Made by a program: the position numbers and the translations under genes | In this document: piece by piece, positions 19,064-28,598 of the stretch | Layout: each line of letters opens with the position of its first letter | How positions within the stretch are numbered: the stretch's first letter is position 1 | The notes under the pieces: generated by a model | Told to the model about the DNA's origin: nothing | What the model saw: only the letters and a program-made list of their open reading frames with translations | The model's database searches: none | DNA from: Aeromonas rivipollensis | GTDB taxonomy: Bacteria; Pseudomonadota; Gammaproteobacteria; Enterobacterales; Aeromonadaceae | Length of the DNA: 64,000 bases | Assembly (NCBI RefSeq): GCF_010974825.1 | Contig: NZ_JAAILA010000025.1 | Span: forward strand, 62,001-126,000 | Direction of reading: 5' to 3'

Positions 19064-20470
19064 TCAGGCCGATGCCGCGATCCGCGCTGCGTCATTGCCC
19101 TGGCCGAACCAGGCGAGCTGGTCCGCCAGGGTCACCACTGAACCCACCATGATGAGGGCCGGGCTATCGACGCCGATGGCCAGCTCCGGCAGCTGGTCCA
19201 GGGTGCCGCGGATGACCCGCTGGCTCGGCTGGGTGCCGCGCTCGATCAGCGCCACCGGGGTGTCGCCCCCCTTGCCGTGGGCCAGCAGCTGCTCGCGGAT
19301 CACGGCGCAGGATGAAAGCCCCATGTAGAACACTAGGGTCTGCCGATCCCGGGCCAGCAGGGGCCAGTCGAGATCCCGGGCGCCGCCCTTGCCGTGAGCG
19401 GTGACGAAGCGCACGCTCTGGGCGTGATCCCGGTGGGTGAGAGGGATGCCCGCATAGGCGGCGCAGCCGCTCGCCGCCGTGATCCCCGGCACCACCTGAA
19501 AGCCCACGCCGCTGCCGACCAGCGTCTCCAGCTCCTCGCCGCCGCGGCCGAAGATGAAGGGGTCGCCCCCCTTGAGCCGCACTACCCGCTGCCCCTTCTT
19601 CGCCTCGTCCAGCAAGAGTTGGTTGATGCCCTCCTGGGGCACGCAGTGGTTGCCCGCCTGTTTGCCGACGAAGATGCGTCTGGCATCCCGTCGCACCAGC
19701 GCCATCACCTCGTCCGAGACCAACCTGTCATAGACCACCACGTCCGCCTGCTGCATCTGGCGCAGGGCGTGCAGGGTGAGCAGGCCGGGATCGCCGGGGC
19801 CGGCACCCACCAGGATCACCTCGCCCTTGGCAGCGGCATCCTCGGCAAAGAGCGCGTCGGCCAGCTGGTTGGCGGCAGCCTTGTCGCCGCGCGCCAGCGC
19901 CTGACCGAGGCGGTCGGCGCCGAGCAGCCGCTCCCAGAACTGGCGTCGCTCCCCCATGCTGGCAAAACGGGCCTTGACCCTGTCTCTCAGGCCGCCGGCA
20001 AAGGTCGCCACCGCGCCGAGGTGCTGGGGCAGCAGGGCCTCCAGCTTCTCGCGCAGCAAACGGGCCAGCACAGGGGCCTTGCCGCCGGAGGAGATGGCCA
20101 CCATCAGCGGCGATCTGTCGATGATCGACGGCATGATGAAGCTGGAGCGCTTGGGGTCGTCCACCACGTTGGCAAATATCCCCGCCTGGTTCGCGCTCTG
20201 GTAGACCAGGGCGTTGACCTCGCGCCTGTCGGTGGCGGCCACCACCAACCACTTGCCCGTCAGCTGAGCCGGCTCGAACTCGGCAGCCAGCCACTCTATC
20301 TCACCATCAGCGGCAAGGGTTGCCAGCTCGGGGTCGAGGGCGGGGGAGACCAGGGTCAGCCGGGCGCCGGCGTCCAGCAGCAGGCGCGCCTTGCGCGCCG
20401 CCACCTCACCGCCGCCAACCAGCAGCACGGGTTTGTTGTCGAGTCGGCAAAAGATGGGCAAGTAGTCCAT
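19064..20470 (-). CDS. cysG: Siroheme synthase CysG (fused three-activity enzyme)
   Basis: 468 residues. The N-terminal precorrin-2 dehydrogenase/ferrochelatase part has the NAD fold [20 protein letters not shown] and [20 protein letters not shown]. The C-terminal uroporphyrinogen III methyltransferase part has [34 protein letters not shown] and [20 protein letters not shown]. It makes siroheme, the cofactor of NirB, explaining its place as the last gene of nirBDC-cysG. The gap to nirC is 12 bases. Confidence 0.97.
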   Translation of the reverse strand: MDYLPIFCRLDNKPVLLVGGGEVAARKARLLLDAGARLTLVSPALDPELATLAADGEIEWLAAEFEPAQLTGKWLVVAATDRREVNALVYQSANQAGIFANVVDDPKRSSFIMPSIIDRSPLMVAISSGGKAPVLARLLREKLEALLPQHLGAVATFAGGLRDRVKARFASMGERRQFWERLLGADRLGQALARGDKAAANQLADALFAEDAAAKGEVILVGAGPGDPGLLTLHALRQMQQADVVVYDRLVSDEVMALVRRDARRIFVGKQAGNHCVPQEGINQLLLDEAKKGQRVVRLKGGDPFIFGRGGEELETLVGSGVGFQVVPGITAASGCAAYAGIPLTHRDHAQSVRFVTAHGKGGARDLDWPLLARDRQTLVFYMGLSSCAVIREQLLAHGKGGDTPVALIERGTQPSQRVIRGTLDQLPELAIGVDSPALIMVGSVVTLADQLAWFGQGNDAARIAASA

Positions 20471-20482
20471 GGGGCCTCCGGA

Positions 20483-21295
20483 TCAGGCAGTTTGGGTCTG
20501 GCTGGTGGTGGCGCTGGCGTCGATAGCCGCGACCGGGCGCTCAGCTTTCGGGGTGGCATACCAGTAACCGAGGCCCATGAAGATCGCGCCGGAGACTGTG
20601 TTGCCCAGGGTCACCCACAGCAGGTTGTGGCCTATGCCGCCCAGGGTGTAGGCATCGGAGTGGGCGCCGAACCAGGAGAGGGCGAACAGCGTCATGTTGG
20701 CGACCGAGTGCTCGTAGCCGGAGGCGATGAAGGCCAGCAGGCACCACCAGATGGCGATGAACTTGGCCGCGCCCTCGGTGCGCAGCGCCATCCAGATGGC
20801 GAGGCAGACCAGCCAGTTGCAGAGGATCCCCTTCATGAACAGGGTCAGGGCCGGTGCCTGGGTCTTGGCCAGCGCCACCTTATGGGCCAGGCTGCCTGCA
20901 TCCGGCAGCAGGCTGCCGCCGTAGGAGTAGATCAGCGCGACGAAGATGGAGCCTAGCAGGTTGCCGGCCCAGGTCTGGGGCAGGATGCGCAGCAGGTCGG
21001 CCATGGAGATCCTGCCCGTCTTCACCCCGAAGGTGAGGAACATGGTGTGGCCGGTGAACAGCTCGGAGCCGGCGATGATGACCAGAGTCAGGGCTATGCC
21101 GAAGGTGGCCCCCATCACCAGCGGCCGGATGCTGGGATCCACCAGGTTGCCCAGGGTGAAGATGAGTATGATGCCCAGGCCCACATAGGCCCCCGCCATG
21201 GCGGAGCTGAGCCAGAAGCCCAGCTTGTCGCTGCGCTCGAAGCGGTTGATGCGGGCCGCGTTGGCGGCGCACTTGTTGATAGTGTCTGTATACAT
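20483..21295 (-). CDS. nirC: Nitrite transporter NirC (formate/nitrite channel family)
   Basis: 270 residues, six membrane segments. FNT-family signatures are AGAYVGLGIILIFTLG, GSELFTGHTMFLTFG, the pore half-helix WAGNLLGSIFVA, GILCNWLVCLAIWMA and SGYEHSVANMTLF with the conserved central histidine. It imports nitrite for NirBD. The C-terminal extension (PVAAIDASATTSQTQTA) is hydrophilic and poorly conserved. A palindromic repeat lies between this gene and nirD. Confidence 0.94.
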   Translation of the reverse strand: MYTDTINKCAANAARINRFERSDKLGFWLSSAMAGAYVGLGIILIFTLGNLVDPSIRPLVMGATFGIALTLVIIAGSELFTGHTMFLTFGVKTGRISMADLLRILPQTWAGNLLGSIFVALIYSYGGSLLPDAGSLAHKVALAKTQAPALTLFMKGILCNWLVCLAIWMALRTEGAAKFIAIWWCLLAFIASGYEHSVANMTLFALSWFGAHSDAYTLGGIGHNLLWVTLGNTVSGAIFMGLGYWYATPKAERPVAAIDASATTSQTQTA

Positions 21296-21344
21296 GCTGG
21301 TTCTCTTTAAGGGGGCCGCCCGCGGGCAGCCCTGACAATGTGTT

Positions 21345-21425
21345 ACCCCCTCCCTGCCTCCCCCTTGTCAAGGGGGAGGTGCTTTTTGCTCCCTCCCCTT
21401 GCGAAGGGGAGGGCCGGGGTGGGGT
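21345..21425. repeat. REP-like palindromic element between nirC and nirD
   Basis: Two adjacent palindromes, CCTCCCCCTTGTCAAGGGGGAGG (split: 21357-21368 and 21369-21379) and CCCTCCCCTT-GCG-AAGGGGAGGG (21391-21413), end in GGGGTGGGGTCTTA next to the nirD stop. A related element lies at 42161-42238 after galM. Such intercistronic palindromes can terminate, stabilise mRNA or bind gyrase; function here is not shown. Confidence 0.75.
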
Positions 21426-21431
21426 CTTATG

Positions 21432-21749
21432 TTAGACGGCGACCCAGACTTGCTGATCGCGCACTTCAACGGCATAGGCCGCAATCGACATGGCGGCATT
21501 TTCGAGACAGTGGCCGTCGCTCAGGCGAAAGTGCTGCTTCTTGAGCGGGCTGGCGACCCAGAGCGCGCCGTCGTGTTCACAGATGATGCCGCGCGACAGC
21601 ACGTTGGCGGCGAAGAAGGGATCCCGGTTGTCGATGGCGAACACCTCGGCCGCCGCGCTCGGGCGGAACAGGGCTATCTGACGCCCTTCGATCAGGGCGC
21701 AGACGCCAGTGCCAGGGAGTATGTCGTTGAGTTGGCAGGCGAATTTCAT
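21432..21749 (-). CDS. nirD: Nitrite reductase (NADH) small subunit NirD
   Basis: 105 residues, the standard NirD length. It has the Rieske-like fold (GTGVCALIEGRQIALFR, VFAIDNRDPFFAANVLSRGI, WVASPLKKQHFRLSDGHCLE) but lacks the Cys/His cluster ligands, as usual for NirD. It pairs with NirB to reduce nitrite to ammonium in the cytoplasm. Its ATG (21749) overlaps the stop of a duplicated mini-ORF, not of nirB itself. Confidence 0.95.
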   Translation of the reverse strand: MKFACQLNDILPGTGVCALIEGRQIALFRPSAAAEVFAIDNRDPFFAANVLSRGIICEHDGALWVASPLKKQHFRLSDGHCLENAAMSIAAYAVEVRDQQVWVAV

Positions 21750-21859
21750 GATTGAACCTCCACATCGAGCGAAACAGGCATATTCTGGCGACCTTCAATG
21801 AGGGCACAGACGCCGGCGCCGGGGAGTATGTCATTGAATTGACAGGCTAATTTCATCAT
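21746..21859 (-). CDS. Junction mini-ORF between nirB and nirD (37 aa, partial nirD copy)
   Basis: The frame starts in the nirB stop (ATGA, 21859-21856) and ends in the nirD start (ATGA, 21749-21746). Its first 25 residues repeat the nirD N-terminus (MKLACQFNDILPGAGVCALI). Its tail (SLDVEVQS) resembles the nirB C-terminus (QIDVETK). Across about 25 shared codons, the codons that differ are mostly synonymous (TGC/TGT, AAC/AAT, CCT/CCC, ATC/ATT and others). GGAG and GGAGG sites precede the two starts. It may serve only as a coupling relay, or be a truncated nirD copy. Confidence 0.5.
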   Translation of the reverse strand: MMKLACQFNDILPGAGVCALIEGRQNMPVSLDVEVQS

Positions 21860-24402
21860 TTGGTCTCCACATCGATCTGGTAGACGGGGATGCGCTCGGC
21901 CGGAGTGGCGGGTCTGTGTTGGTCGCGCTCGGCAACGAACTGAACGTCCGGGTCACGCTTGTCGCTGTTGATGAAGTGGCTGAAACGCTTGAGCGCCTCC
22001 TCTTCGTTGAGGGTGCGCGACCATTCGCACTCGTAGCTGTCGATGAGGGTCTGGATGTCGCGCTCCAGGGTCTCGGCCAGCCCCAGCTTGTCGTCGACTA
22101 TCACCTCGCGCAGGTAGTCGACGCCCCCTTCCAGATTGCCGAGCCAGACCGAGGTGCGCTGCAGTTTGTCGGCGCTGGTGACGTAGAACATCATAAAGCG
22201 GTCGATCAGCTTGATCAGGGTCTCGCGGTCGAGGTCAGAAGCCAGCAGGTCGGCGTGGCGCGGTTTCATGCCGCCGTTGCCGCCCACATAGAGGTTCCAG
22301 CCCGCGTCTGTGGCTATGATGCCGACGTCCTTGCCCTGGGCTTCCGCACATTCGCGGGTACAACCTGAGACGCCGAACTTCATCTTGTGGGGGGTGCGAA
22401 TGCCCTTGTAGCGGTTCTCGAGGAAGACCCCGAGGCCGACGCTGTCCTGCACGCCGAAGCGGCACCAGGTGCTGCCGACACAGGTCTTGGCCATGCGCAG
22501 CGCCTTGGCGTAGGCCTGACCTGTCTCGAAGCCCGCGGCCAGCAATTTCCGCCAGATGGCGGGCAGATCATCCTTCTGGGCCCCGAACAGGCCGATGCGC
22601 TGGGCACCGGTGATCTTGGTGTAGAGCTTGTAGTCGCGGGCCACTTCGGCCACCGCCAGCAAGCCTTCCGGGGTCACCTCGCCACCGGCCATGCGCGGGA
22701 TGACGGAGTAGCTGCCGTCTTTTTGCATGTTGCCGAGGAAGATGTCGTTGGTGTCCTGCAGCTGGGTATTGAGCGGGCTCAGCACATAGCCGTTCCAGCA
22801 GGAGGCGAGGATGGAGCCGACCGTGGGCTTGCACACCTCGCAGCCATAGCCGTGTCCGTGCTTGGCCAGCAGCTCGTCGAAGCTCTTGATCCCTTCCACC
22901 TTGACCAGGTGGAACAGCTCCTGGCGGGAATGGGGGAAGTGGGCGCAGAGGTGGTTGTTGACCTCTATGCCCTGCTTCACCAGCTCGGCGTTGAGTACCT
23001 GGCTGATGAGCGGCACGCAGCCGCCACAGCCGGTACCGGCCTTGGTGTGCTGCTTGATGGCGGCGAGGGTGGTGTGACCCTCGGCCACCGCCTGGGCTAT
23101 GTCGCCCTTGGAGACGTCGAAGCAGGAGCAGATCTGGGCGGTTGAAGGCAGGGCATCCACCCCCAGGGTCGGCTTGGCACCGGCATAGGCGGGCAGGATC
23201 AGGGTGTCCGGGTGGCTAGGCAGCGGCAGGGCGTTGAGCATCAGCTGTAGCAGGTTGCCGTAGTCATCCACGTCACCCACCAGCACGGCGCCGAGCAATC
23301 GGCTGTTGTCTTCGCTCACCACTATTTTCTTGTAGACGCCAGCCTGGTCATCCTGGAACACATAGCTGTGGCTGCCCGGGGTGCGGCCGTGGGCATCACC
23401 GATGGAGCCGACGGAGACGCCGAGCAGCTTGAGCTTGGCGCTCATGTCCGCCCCCTCGAAGCGGTTGTCGCCGCCGAGCAGGTGATCGACGGTGACCTGG
23501 GCCATCTTGTAGCCGGGCGCCACCAGGCCGAAGAAGCGGCCCTGCCAGGCGGCGCACTCGCCGATGGCGTAGATGTCGGGATCCGAGGTGAGGCAGTGAT
23601 CGTCGATGAGCACACCGCCGCGCTCGGCGATGGCCAGTTCGCTATAACGGCCGAGGGTGTCCTGCGGGCGTATGCCGGTGGAGAAGACCACCACGTCCAC
23701 GTCAAGGGCGCTGCCGTCGGCGAAGGCGAGGCGGTGTTTGGCCTCCTTGCCGCCGTGCATCAGGATTTCGCTGGTGCTCTTGCTGGTGTGAACCTGCACC
23801 CCCATGGACTCTATCTTGCGGCGCAGCAGCTGGCCGCCCTGGCCGTCGAGCTGCTCCGCCATCAGCACAGGAGCAAACTCCACCACATGGGTCTCGAGAC
23901 CCAGTGCCTTGAGGGCGCCGGCCGCTTCCAGGCCGAGCAGACCGCCACCCACCACCACGCCGCTCTTGCCGCTCTTGGCGGCGCTGCGGATGGCCTTCAG
24001 ATCCTCTATGGTGCGATAGACGAAGCACTCGTGGTGCTGGCTGCCCTGGATGGGCGGCACCCAGGGGTAGGAGCCGGTGGCCAGCACCAGCTTGTCATAG
24101 CTGACCACAGTGCCCTTGTTGGAGTGCACCTCGCGGGCCGCTCTGTCGATTTTTTTCACCGCTTCGCCGAGCAGCAGGCGGATGTCGTGCTTCTCGTAGA
24201 AACCGGGTTTGACGAGGGAGAGATCTTCGCTGGTGTGGTGGGAGAAGTAGGAGGAGAGATGGACACGATCGTAGGCGGGACGCGGTTCAGCACCGAAGAC
24301 GGTGATCTCGAACCGGTCCGGATCGGATCGCTCGATCAACTCTTCGATGAAGCGGTGCCCCACCATGCCGTTGCCGATGACGGCCAGCCTGACTTTGCTC
24401 AT
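21856..24402 (-). CDS. nirB: Nitrite reductase (NADH) large subunit NirB
   Basis: 848 residues from the ATG at 24402 (MSKVRLAVIGNGMVGHRF). The N-terminal FAD/NAD(P)-binding reductase (about 1-320) includes GVVVGGGLLGLEAAGALKALG. A BFD-like [2Fe-2S] domain (CSCFDVSKGDI ... GTGCGGC) follows. The C-terminal sulfite/nitrite reductase part has siroheme/[4Fe-4S] cysteines in CVGSTWCRFGV and GVSGCTRECAEAQGKD. It reduces nitrite to ammonium with NADH. The upstream FNR box and NarL/NarP-type heptamers indicate anaerobic, nitrate/nitrite-responsive control. Confidence 0.97.
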   Translation of the reverse strand: MSKVRLAVIGNGMVGHRFIEELIERSDPDRFEITVFGAEPRPAYDRVHLSSYFSHHTSEDLSLVKPGFYEKHDIRLLLGEAVKKIDRAAREVHSNKGTVVSYDKLVLATGSYPWVPPIQGSQHHECFVYRTIEDLKAIRSAAKSGKSGVVVGGGLLGLEAAGALKALGLETHVVEFAPVLMAEQLDGQGGQLLRRKIESMGVQVHTSKSTSEILMHGGKEAKHRLAFADGSALDVDVVVFSTGIRPQDTLGRYSELAIAERGGVLIDDHCLTSDPDIYAIGECAAWQGRFFGLVAPGYKMAQVTVDHLLGGDNRFEGADMSAKLKLLGVSVGSIGDAHGRTPGSHSYVFQDDQAGVYKKIVVSEDNSRLLGAVLVGDVDDYGNLLQLMLNALPLPSHPDTLILPAYAGAKPTLGVDALPSTAQICSCFDVSKGDIAQAVAEGHTTLAAIKQHTKAGTGCGGCVPLISQVLNAELVKQGIEVNNHLCAHFPHSRQELFHLVKVEGIKSFDELLAKHGHGYGCEVCKPTVGSILASCWNGYVLSPLNTQLQDTNDIFLGNMQKDGSYSVIPRMAGGEVTPEGLLAVAEVARDYKLYTKITGAQRIGLFGAQKDDLPAIWRKLLAAGFETGQAYAKALRMAKTCVGSTWCRFGVQDSVGLGVFLENRYKGIRTPHKMKFGVSGCTRECAEAQGKDVGIIATDAGWNLYVGGNGGMKPRHADLLASDLDRETLIKLIDRFMMFYVTSADKLQRTSVWLGNLEGGVDYLREVIVDDKLGLAETLERDIQTLIDSYECEWSRTLNEEEALKRFSHFINSDKRDPDVQFVAERDQHRPATPAERIPVYQIDVETK

Positions 24403-24472
24403 GATTGCCTCTGATTTGGAGTAATAAAACATCATTCTGAAGCTAGGCTACCCAGTCGGCGGGGGCGGTCGA

Positions 24473-24486
24473 TTGATGCAAATCAA
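24473..24486. promoter_or_regulatory. FNR-binding site upstream of nirB
   Basis: TTGATGCAAATCAA is a perfect match to TTGAT-N4-ATCAA, 71-84 bases before the nirB ATG, a typical activating position. Confidence 0.9.
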
Positions 24487-24508
24487 GTGTCTATTTATAT
24501 ATCTCCTC

Positions 24509-24551
24509 AGGGGTAATTCGAGGGAATTCAAACTTATACATAAATGGGTAT
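24509..24551 (-). promoter_or_regulatory. NarL/NarP heptamers upstream of nirB
   Basis: On the minus strand TACCCCT (24515-24509) and TACCCAT (24551-24545) both fit the TACYYMT heptamer. They lie upstream of the FNR box, as in enterobacterial nir promoters. Confidence 0.55.
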
Positions 24552-24620
24552 ACCAGTTGACGGTTTCCGTACCCGGCGTGGCTGCTGGCTCCGGTCGAGT
24601 GCCGGTATGGCGGGCAAGGG

Positions 24621-24643
24621 CCCGGCCCCTGGCAGGGGCCGGG
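24621..24643 (-). terminator. GC-rich hairpin after the ABC exporter operon
   Basis: CCCGGCCCCT-GCC-AGGGGCCGGG lies 4 bases past the last stop on the minus strand. There is no T tract, so termination strength is uncertain. Confidence 0.5.
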
Positions 24644-24646
24644 TCA

Positions 24647-25735
24647 TCAGGCGATATGGCGGCGGAACATGGCCAGCGCCAGGGAGAGGGAGACACCGGC
24701 GATGGTGAGCAGGGGCCAGAGCAGGGGCCAGGCCGCCGACCAGCCGAGATCCTTGAGGAAGACCCCCTTGAGCAGCAGGATGAAGTGGCTGAGGGGATCC
24801 ACGGCCGCCAGCCACTGGAACAACAGCGGCATGTTCTCGATGGGGGAGACGTAGCCGGAGAGGATCACCGCCGGCACCATGAAGGAGAAGACCCCGAGAA
24901 ATGCCTGCTGCTGGGTCGAACAGAGGGACGAGACGAAGAGCCCTATCCCCGCCAGCGCCAGGCCGTAGCAGACCATGCCCGCCATCAGCAGCGTGGTGCT
25001 GCCGCCAAACGGCACCTGATAGAGGAAGCGGGCCGCCAACGCGACTATGGTGCCCTGGCCCACCGCCACCAGAATGCCGGGCACCGCCTTGCCCGCCATG
25101 ATCCAGCCCGCGGTGAGGGGGGAGACCAGCAACTGGTCGAAGGTGCCCTCTTCCCGCTCCCGCGCCACCGACAGGGCGGTGACGATGAGGCAGCCTATGG
25201 TGGTGATGATGGCCACCAGGGAGGGCAGTATGTGCCAGCTGAACTCTATGTTGGGGTTGTAGAGGTGGCGCACCGTGAGCGTAGGCAGCCCCTTGCCCTC
25301 GCTCTGCCAGCGAGCGATCACCTGATTGATGTAGCCTGCCGCCACCTGACCCCCGTTGGAGCGGCGCCCGTCGATGATCAGCTGCACCTTGGCGGTGTCG
25401 CCGCGCGCCAGGCGGCGGGAGAAATCCTGCGGGATGATGAGGCCGATCAGGGCCTGCTGCCCTGTGATGGCATCTGTTATCCCAACCTCGCCCGCCACCG
25501 GCATCACAGTGGTGAAGGCGGGCATGTGGGTGAGGCGCTCGATGAGCTCCCGGCTCTGCGCCCCCCCATCCTGGTCGTAGATGGCCAGGGTGTTGCCTGT
25601 CACCTCCAGGGTGGCGGCGAAGGGGAAGAGGGCCGTTTGCAGCAGCACCGGCATGATGAGCAGGAAGCGCCCCTGGGTATTGCCCATCAGGGCCTGCAAC
25701 TCTTTTCGGATCAGCCACCAGAGTCGGATCAGCAT
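24647..25735 (-). CDS. ybhR: ABC-2 type exporter permease (YbhR-like)
   Basis: 362 residues. One N-terminal membrane helix (about 20-45) is followed by a large soluble loop and about five C-terminal helices. These carry VIVTALSVAREREEGTFDQLLVSPL, the ABC-2 permease signature after the first core helix, and the ending LLFQWLAAVDPLSHFI. It is the second of two paralogous permeases, starting 2 bases after the previous stop. With YbhS, YbhF and YbhG it would form a tripartite efflux pump; the substrate is unknown here. Confidence 0.87.
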   Translation of the reverse strand: MLIRLWWLIRKELQALMGNTQGRFLLIMPVLLQTALFPFAATLEVTGNTLAIYDQDGGAQSRELIERLTHMPAFTTVMPVAGEVGITDAITGQQALIGLIIPQDFSRRLARGDTAKVQLIIDGRRSNGGQVAAGYINQVIARWQSEGKGLPTLTVRHLYNPNIEFSWHILPSLVAIITTIGCLIVTALSVAREREEGTFDQLLVSPLTAGWIMAGKAVPGILVAVGQGTIVALAARFLYQVPFGGSTTLLMAGMVCYGLALAGIGLFVSSLCSTQQQAFLGVFSFMVPAVILSGYVSPIENMPLLFQWLAAVDPLSHFILLLKGVFLKDLGWSAAWPLLWPLLTIAGVSLSLALAMFRRHIA

Positions 25736-25737
25736 GT

Positions 25738-26847
25738 TTACTCCAGGGTGCGCCGCGTCTTGCGGGCGGTGAGGGCCAGCCAGAAGGCGGCCAGCAGCAA
25801 CAGGCAGACGCCGTTGACCAGCAGGATGGAGAGCACGTTGCCCGCCTGGTAGAGGGTCTGCAACGAGCTCGCGAAGTAGCGAGCCGGGATCAGGTGGGTG
25901 ATGGCTCGCAGCAGCGGCGGCATGCTGGCGATTTCGAACACGAAGCCCGAGAGCATCATGGCCGGCAGAAACGCTGCCGTCAGCGCGGCCTGGGCGGCGT
26001 TGAACTGGCTGCGCATCACGGTAGAGAGAAAGAGCCCGAGCCCGAGGGCGCTGCCGAGAAACAGGGTGGTGAGCACGAACAGGGAGATCAGCGAGCCGCG
26101 CCAGGGCACCCCCATCACGGCCACCGAGAAGAGCAGGCAGATGAGCATGGCGGCGATGCCGAGCCCGTAGTAGGGCAACAGCTTGGAGAGCAGCAGCTCT
26201 GTCTTGGTCACCGGGGTGGCGAGCAGGGCCTCCATGGTGCCGCGCTCCCACTCCCGGGCCACCACCAGGGAGGTGAGCAGGGCGCCTATGATGGTCATCA
26301 CCACGGCGATGGACCCGGGCACCAGGAAGTTGCGGCTCACCAGGGCCGGGTTGAACCAGGCGCGGCTCTCCACCGCCACCGGCAGGGAGACTCCCTCCCT
26401 GACGAGCCACCCCTGCCAGATCCCCTGCACGTAGTTGGTGACGAAGTTCGCCGTGTTGGGTTCAGAGCCGTCGGTGAGCAGCAAGACCCTGGGGGTGCCG
26501 CCGCCCTGGCCCGCCATGGCACGGGAGAACCCCTCGTCGATCACCAGCAGGCCGCGGATCTCGCCGCGCTCAAGGCTGCCGAGCAGCGCCTCCTTGCTCG
26601 GACCGCCGTGCACCTCAAGGGCGTTCGAGCCGCGCAGGGCCTGTTCGAGGCGGATGGCCGGGGCGCCGCCGTCGGTGCGCCAGATGCCGAGTCGCAGGTG
26701 GTCCACGTCCAGGTTGATGGCGTAGCCCATCACCACCAGCAGCACCACGGGCATGATGAAGGCGATGAGGATGCTGCTGGGGTCGCGCACTATTTGCAGG
26801 GACTCCTTGTGGCACAGGGCCAGCAGACGGCGGCGGTTGATGCTCAT
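25738..26847 (-). CDS. ybhS: ABC-2 type exporter permease (YbhS-like)
   Basis: 369 residues with the same architecture as the next gene: N-terminal helix VLLVVMGYAINLDVDHLRLG, an extracytoplasmic domain, then five helices with SLVVAREWERGTMEALLATPV and PARYFASSLQTLYQAGN. The start overlaps the ybhF stop as ATGA. The ybhF-ybhS-ybhR order matches the E. coli ybhGFSR operon, whose products export cationic or drug-like compounds (established, loosely). Substrate assignment here is inference. Confidence 0.87.
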   Translation of the reverse strand: MSINRRRLLALCHKESLQIVRDPSSILIAFIMPVVLLVVMGYAINLDVDHLRLGIWRTDGGAPAIRLEQALRGSNALEVHGGPSKEALLGSLERGEIRGLLVIDEGFSRAMAGQGGGTPRVLLLTDGSEPNTANFVTNYVQGIWQGWLVREGVSLPVAVESRAWFNPALVSRNFLVPGSIAVVMTIIGALLTSLVVAREWERGTMEALLATPVTKTELLLSKLLPYYGLGIAAMLICLLFSVAVMGVPWRGSLISLFVLTTLFLGSALGLGLFLSTVMRSQFNAAQAALTAAFLPAMMLSGFVFEIASMPPLLRAITHLIPARYFASSLQTLYQAGNVLSILLVNGVCLLLLAAFWLALTARKTRRTLE

Positions 26848-28598
26848 GAGTCCTCCTCGCTGGCCTGCTCGACTAGCGTGATGAAGGCCTCTTCCATCGT
26901 TGGTAATGAAGAGGTTGGCAGGGAGAGGGGGTTGCCTCCGGCGGCACTGGCCTTGAGTTCGTCCGGGGTGCCGAGCGCCAGCAGGCGACCGCGGTAGATG
27001 AGGGCGATGCGGTCGCAATACTCCGCCTCGTCCATGAAGTGGGTTGTGACCAGCACTGTGACCCCGTGATCGGCCAGGGCGTTGATGTGGGACCAGAACT
27101 CCCGCCGGGTCACAGGATCGACCCCCGAGGTGGGCTCGTCGAGGAACAGCAGCGGCGGCTCGTGGAGCAGGGCGCAGGCGAGGGAGAGGCGCTGGCGCAG
27201 GCCAAGAGGCAGGGATTCCGTCTGCTGGCCGAGCCAGGGGCCGAGGGCGAACGCCTTCACCATGGCGTCGATGCGCGTCTGCTGCTGGCGACCGAACAGG
27301 CCGTAGATGCCGGCGAAGAACGACAGGTTCTGGGCCACGGTGAGCTGCTTGTAGAGGGAGAACTTCTGGGCCATGTAGCCGAGGTGCTGACGCGCCGCCG
27401 AGGGGCTGCGGGCCAGATCGATGCCGGTCACCAGCGCCTGCCCGCTGCTTGGGCGCAGCAGGCCGCACTCCATCTTGAAGGTGGTGGACTTGCCCGCGCC
27501 GTTGGGGCCGAGCAGGCCGAAGATCTCCCCCCGGCGCACCGCGAAGCTGACGTCGTCGGTGGCGGTGAAATCGCCGAAACGCTTGGTGAGGCGGCGCGCC
27601 TCGATCACCGCCTCCGGGGAGACCCCCTCGGGCAGGCTGGCCTCGCGCATCAGCTGCGCCAGGCTGGATTCCCCACCCGGGCCGCCCCCCAGCAGATCGA
27701 TAAAGGCATCTTCGAGCCGCGCAGGGGTCGGTACGAAGCCACCCTCCGAGAGGCCGAGCTCCGCCAGGGGAGGCGGCATCTGGCCCGGGTGCAGCAGCAG
27801 GCGCACCCGCTCCCCCGCCACGGTGCCGTCCATCACCGCCGGGTGGGCCAGGGCGCGGCGCAGCAAGGCGCGCCGCTCACGGCCGTCCAGTTCTCCGGCT
27901 TCCAGCAGCCAGCAGCGGCTCGCCATGGCTCCTATGAGATCCACCGGGGTGCCGCTGGTGCGCACCTCGCCGTCCGCCATCAGCAGCACGTGGTCGCACA
28001 GCTCGGCCTCATCGAGGTAGGCTGTGCTCCAGAGCACCGTCATGCCTCCCTGGGCCAGCTCGCGCACCATCTTCCAGAGGGCGCGGCGGGAGATGGGATC
28101 GACCCCGACCCCGGGCTCGTCGAGCAGCAGCACGTCCGGGGTGCCGAGCAGGGCGCAGGCCAGCCCCAGCTTCTGCTTCATCCCCCCCGACAGCTTGCCC
28201 GCCGGCCGTGCGGTGAAGCGGGCGAGATCGGTGAAGGCGAGCAGGCGCTCGAAGGTGGGGCTGCGCTCTGGCTCCAGCACCCCGCGCAAGTCAGCATAGA
28301 GGTTGAGGTTCTCCTGCACGCTGAGATCCTCGTAGAGCCCGAACTGCTGGGGCATGTAGCCGAGCCGCTGGCGCAGGGCATCCCCCTCGCGGACCGGATC
28401 CAGCCCCAGCACCCGGATTTCCCCGGCCTCCGGCACCAGCAGACCGGCCAGCAGGCGCAGCAGTGTGCTCTTGCCCGCGCCGTCCGGCCCAACCAGACCC
28501 GTGATGCCGCCGCTCGGAATGGTGGCCGAGATGGCGTTGAGGGCCACCCGATCGCCGAAACGCTTGGTGAGCCCGGCGAGCTGGATGGCGGCGTTCAT
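26844..28598 (-). CDS. ybhF: ABC exporter ATP-binding protein with two fused nucleotide-binding domains (YbhF-like)
   Basis: 584 residues. Domain 1 (about 1-235) has Walker [17 protein letters not shown], signature [12 protein letters not shown] and Walker [14 protein letters not shown], but ALA-TYR (STAYLDE) replaces the switch histidine. Domain 2 (about 330-555) has Walker [10 protein letters not shown], a degenerate signature ([12 protein letters not shown]), Walker [14 protein letters not shown] and an intact switch His (VTTHFMDE). The complementary defects suggest asymmetric ATP sites. The start overlaps the ybhG stop (ATGA). Confidence 0.92.
   Translation of the reverse strand: MNAAIQLAGLTKRFGDRVALNAISATIPSGGITGLVGPDGAGKSTLLRLLAGLLVPEAGEIRVLGLDPVREGDALRQRLGYMPQQFGLYEDLSVQENLNLYADLRGVLEPERSPTFERLLAFTDLARFTARPAGKLSGGMKQKLGLACALLGTPDVLLLDEPGVGVDPISRRALWKMVRELAQGGMTVLWSTAYLDEAELCDHVLLMADGEVRTSGTPVDLIGAMASRCWLLEAGELDGRERRALLRRALAHPAVMDGTVAGERVRLLLHPGQMPPPLAELGLSEGGFVPTPARLEDAFIDLLGGGPGGESSLAQLMREASLPEGVSPEAVIEARRLTKRFGDFTATDDVSFAVRRGEIFGLLGPNGAGKSTTFKMECGLLRPSSGQALVTGIDLARSPSAARQHLGYMAQKFSLYKQLTVAQNLSFFAGIYGLFGRQQQTRIDAMVKAFALGPWLGQQTESLPLGLRQRLSLACALLHEPPLLFLDEPTSGVDPVTRREFWSHINALADHGVTVLVTTHFMDEAEYCDRIALIYRGRLLALGTPDELKASAAGGNPLSLPTSSLPTMEEAFITLVEQASEEDS

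Noticed and set aside
19394-20956. 520-codon open frame antisense to cysG and nirC
   Set aside because: It spans two well-supported genes on the other strand and has the composition of a GC-rich antisense frame.
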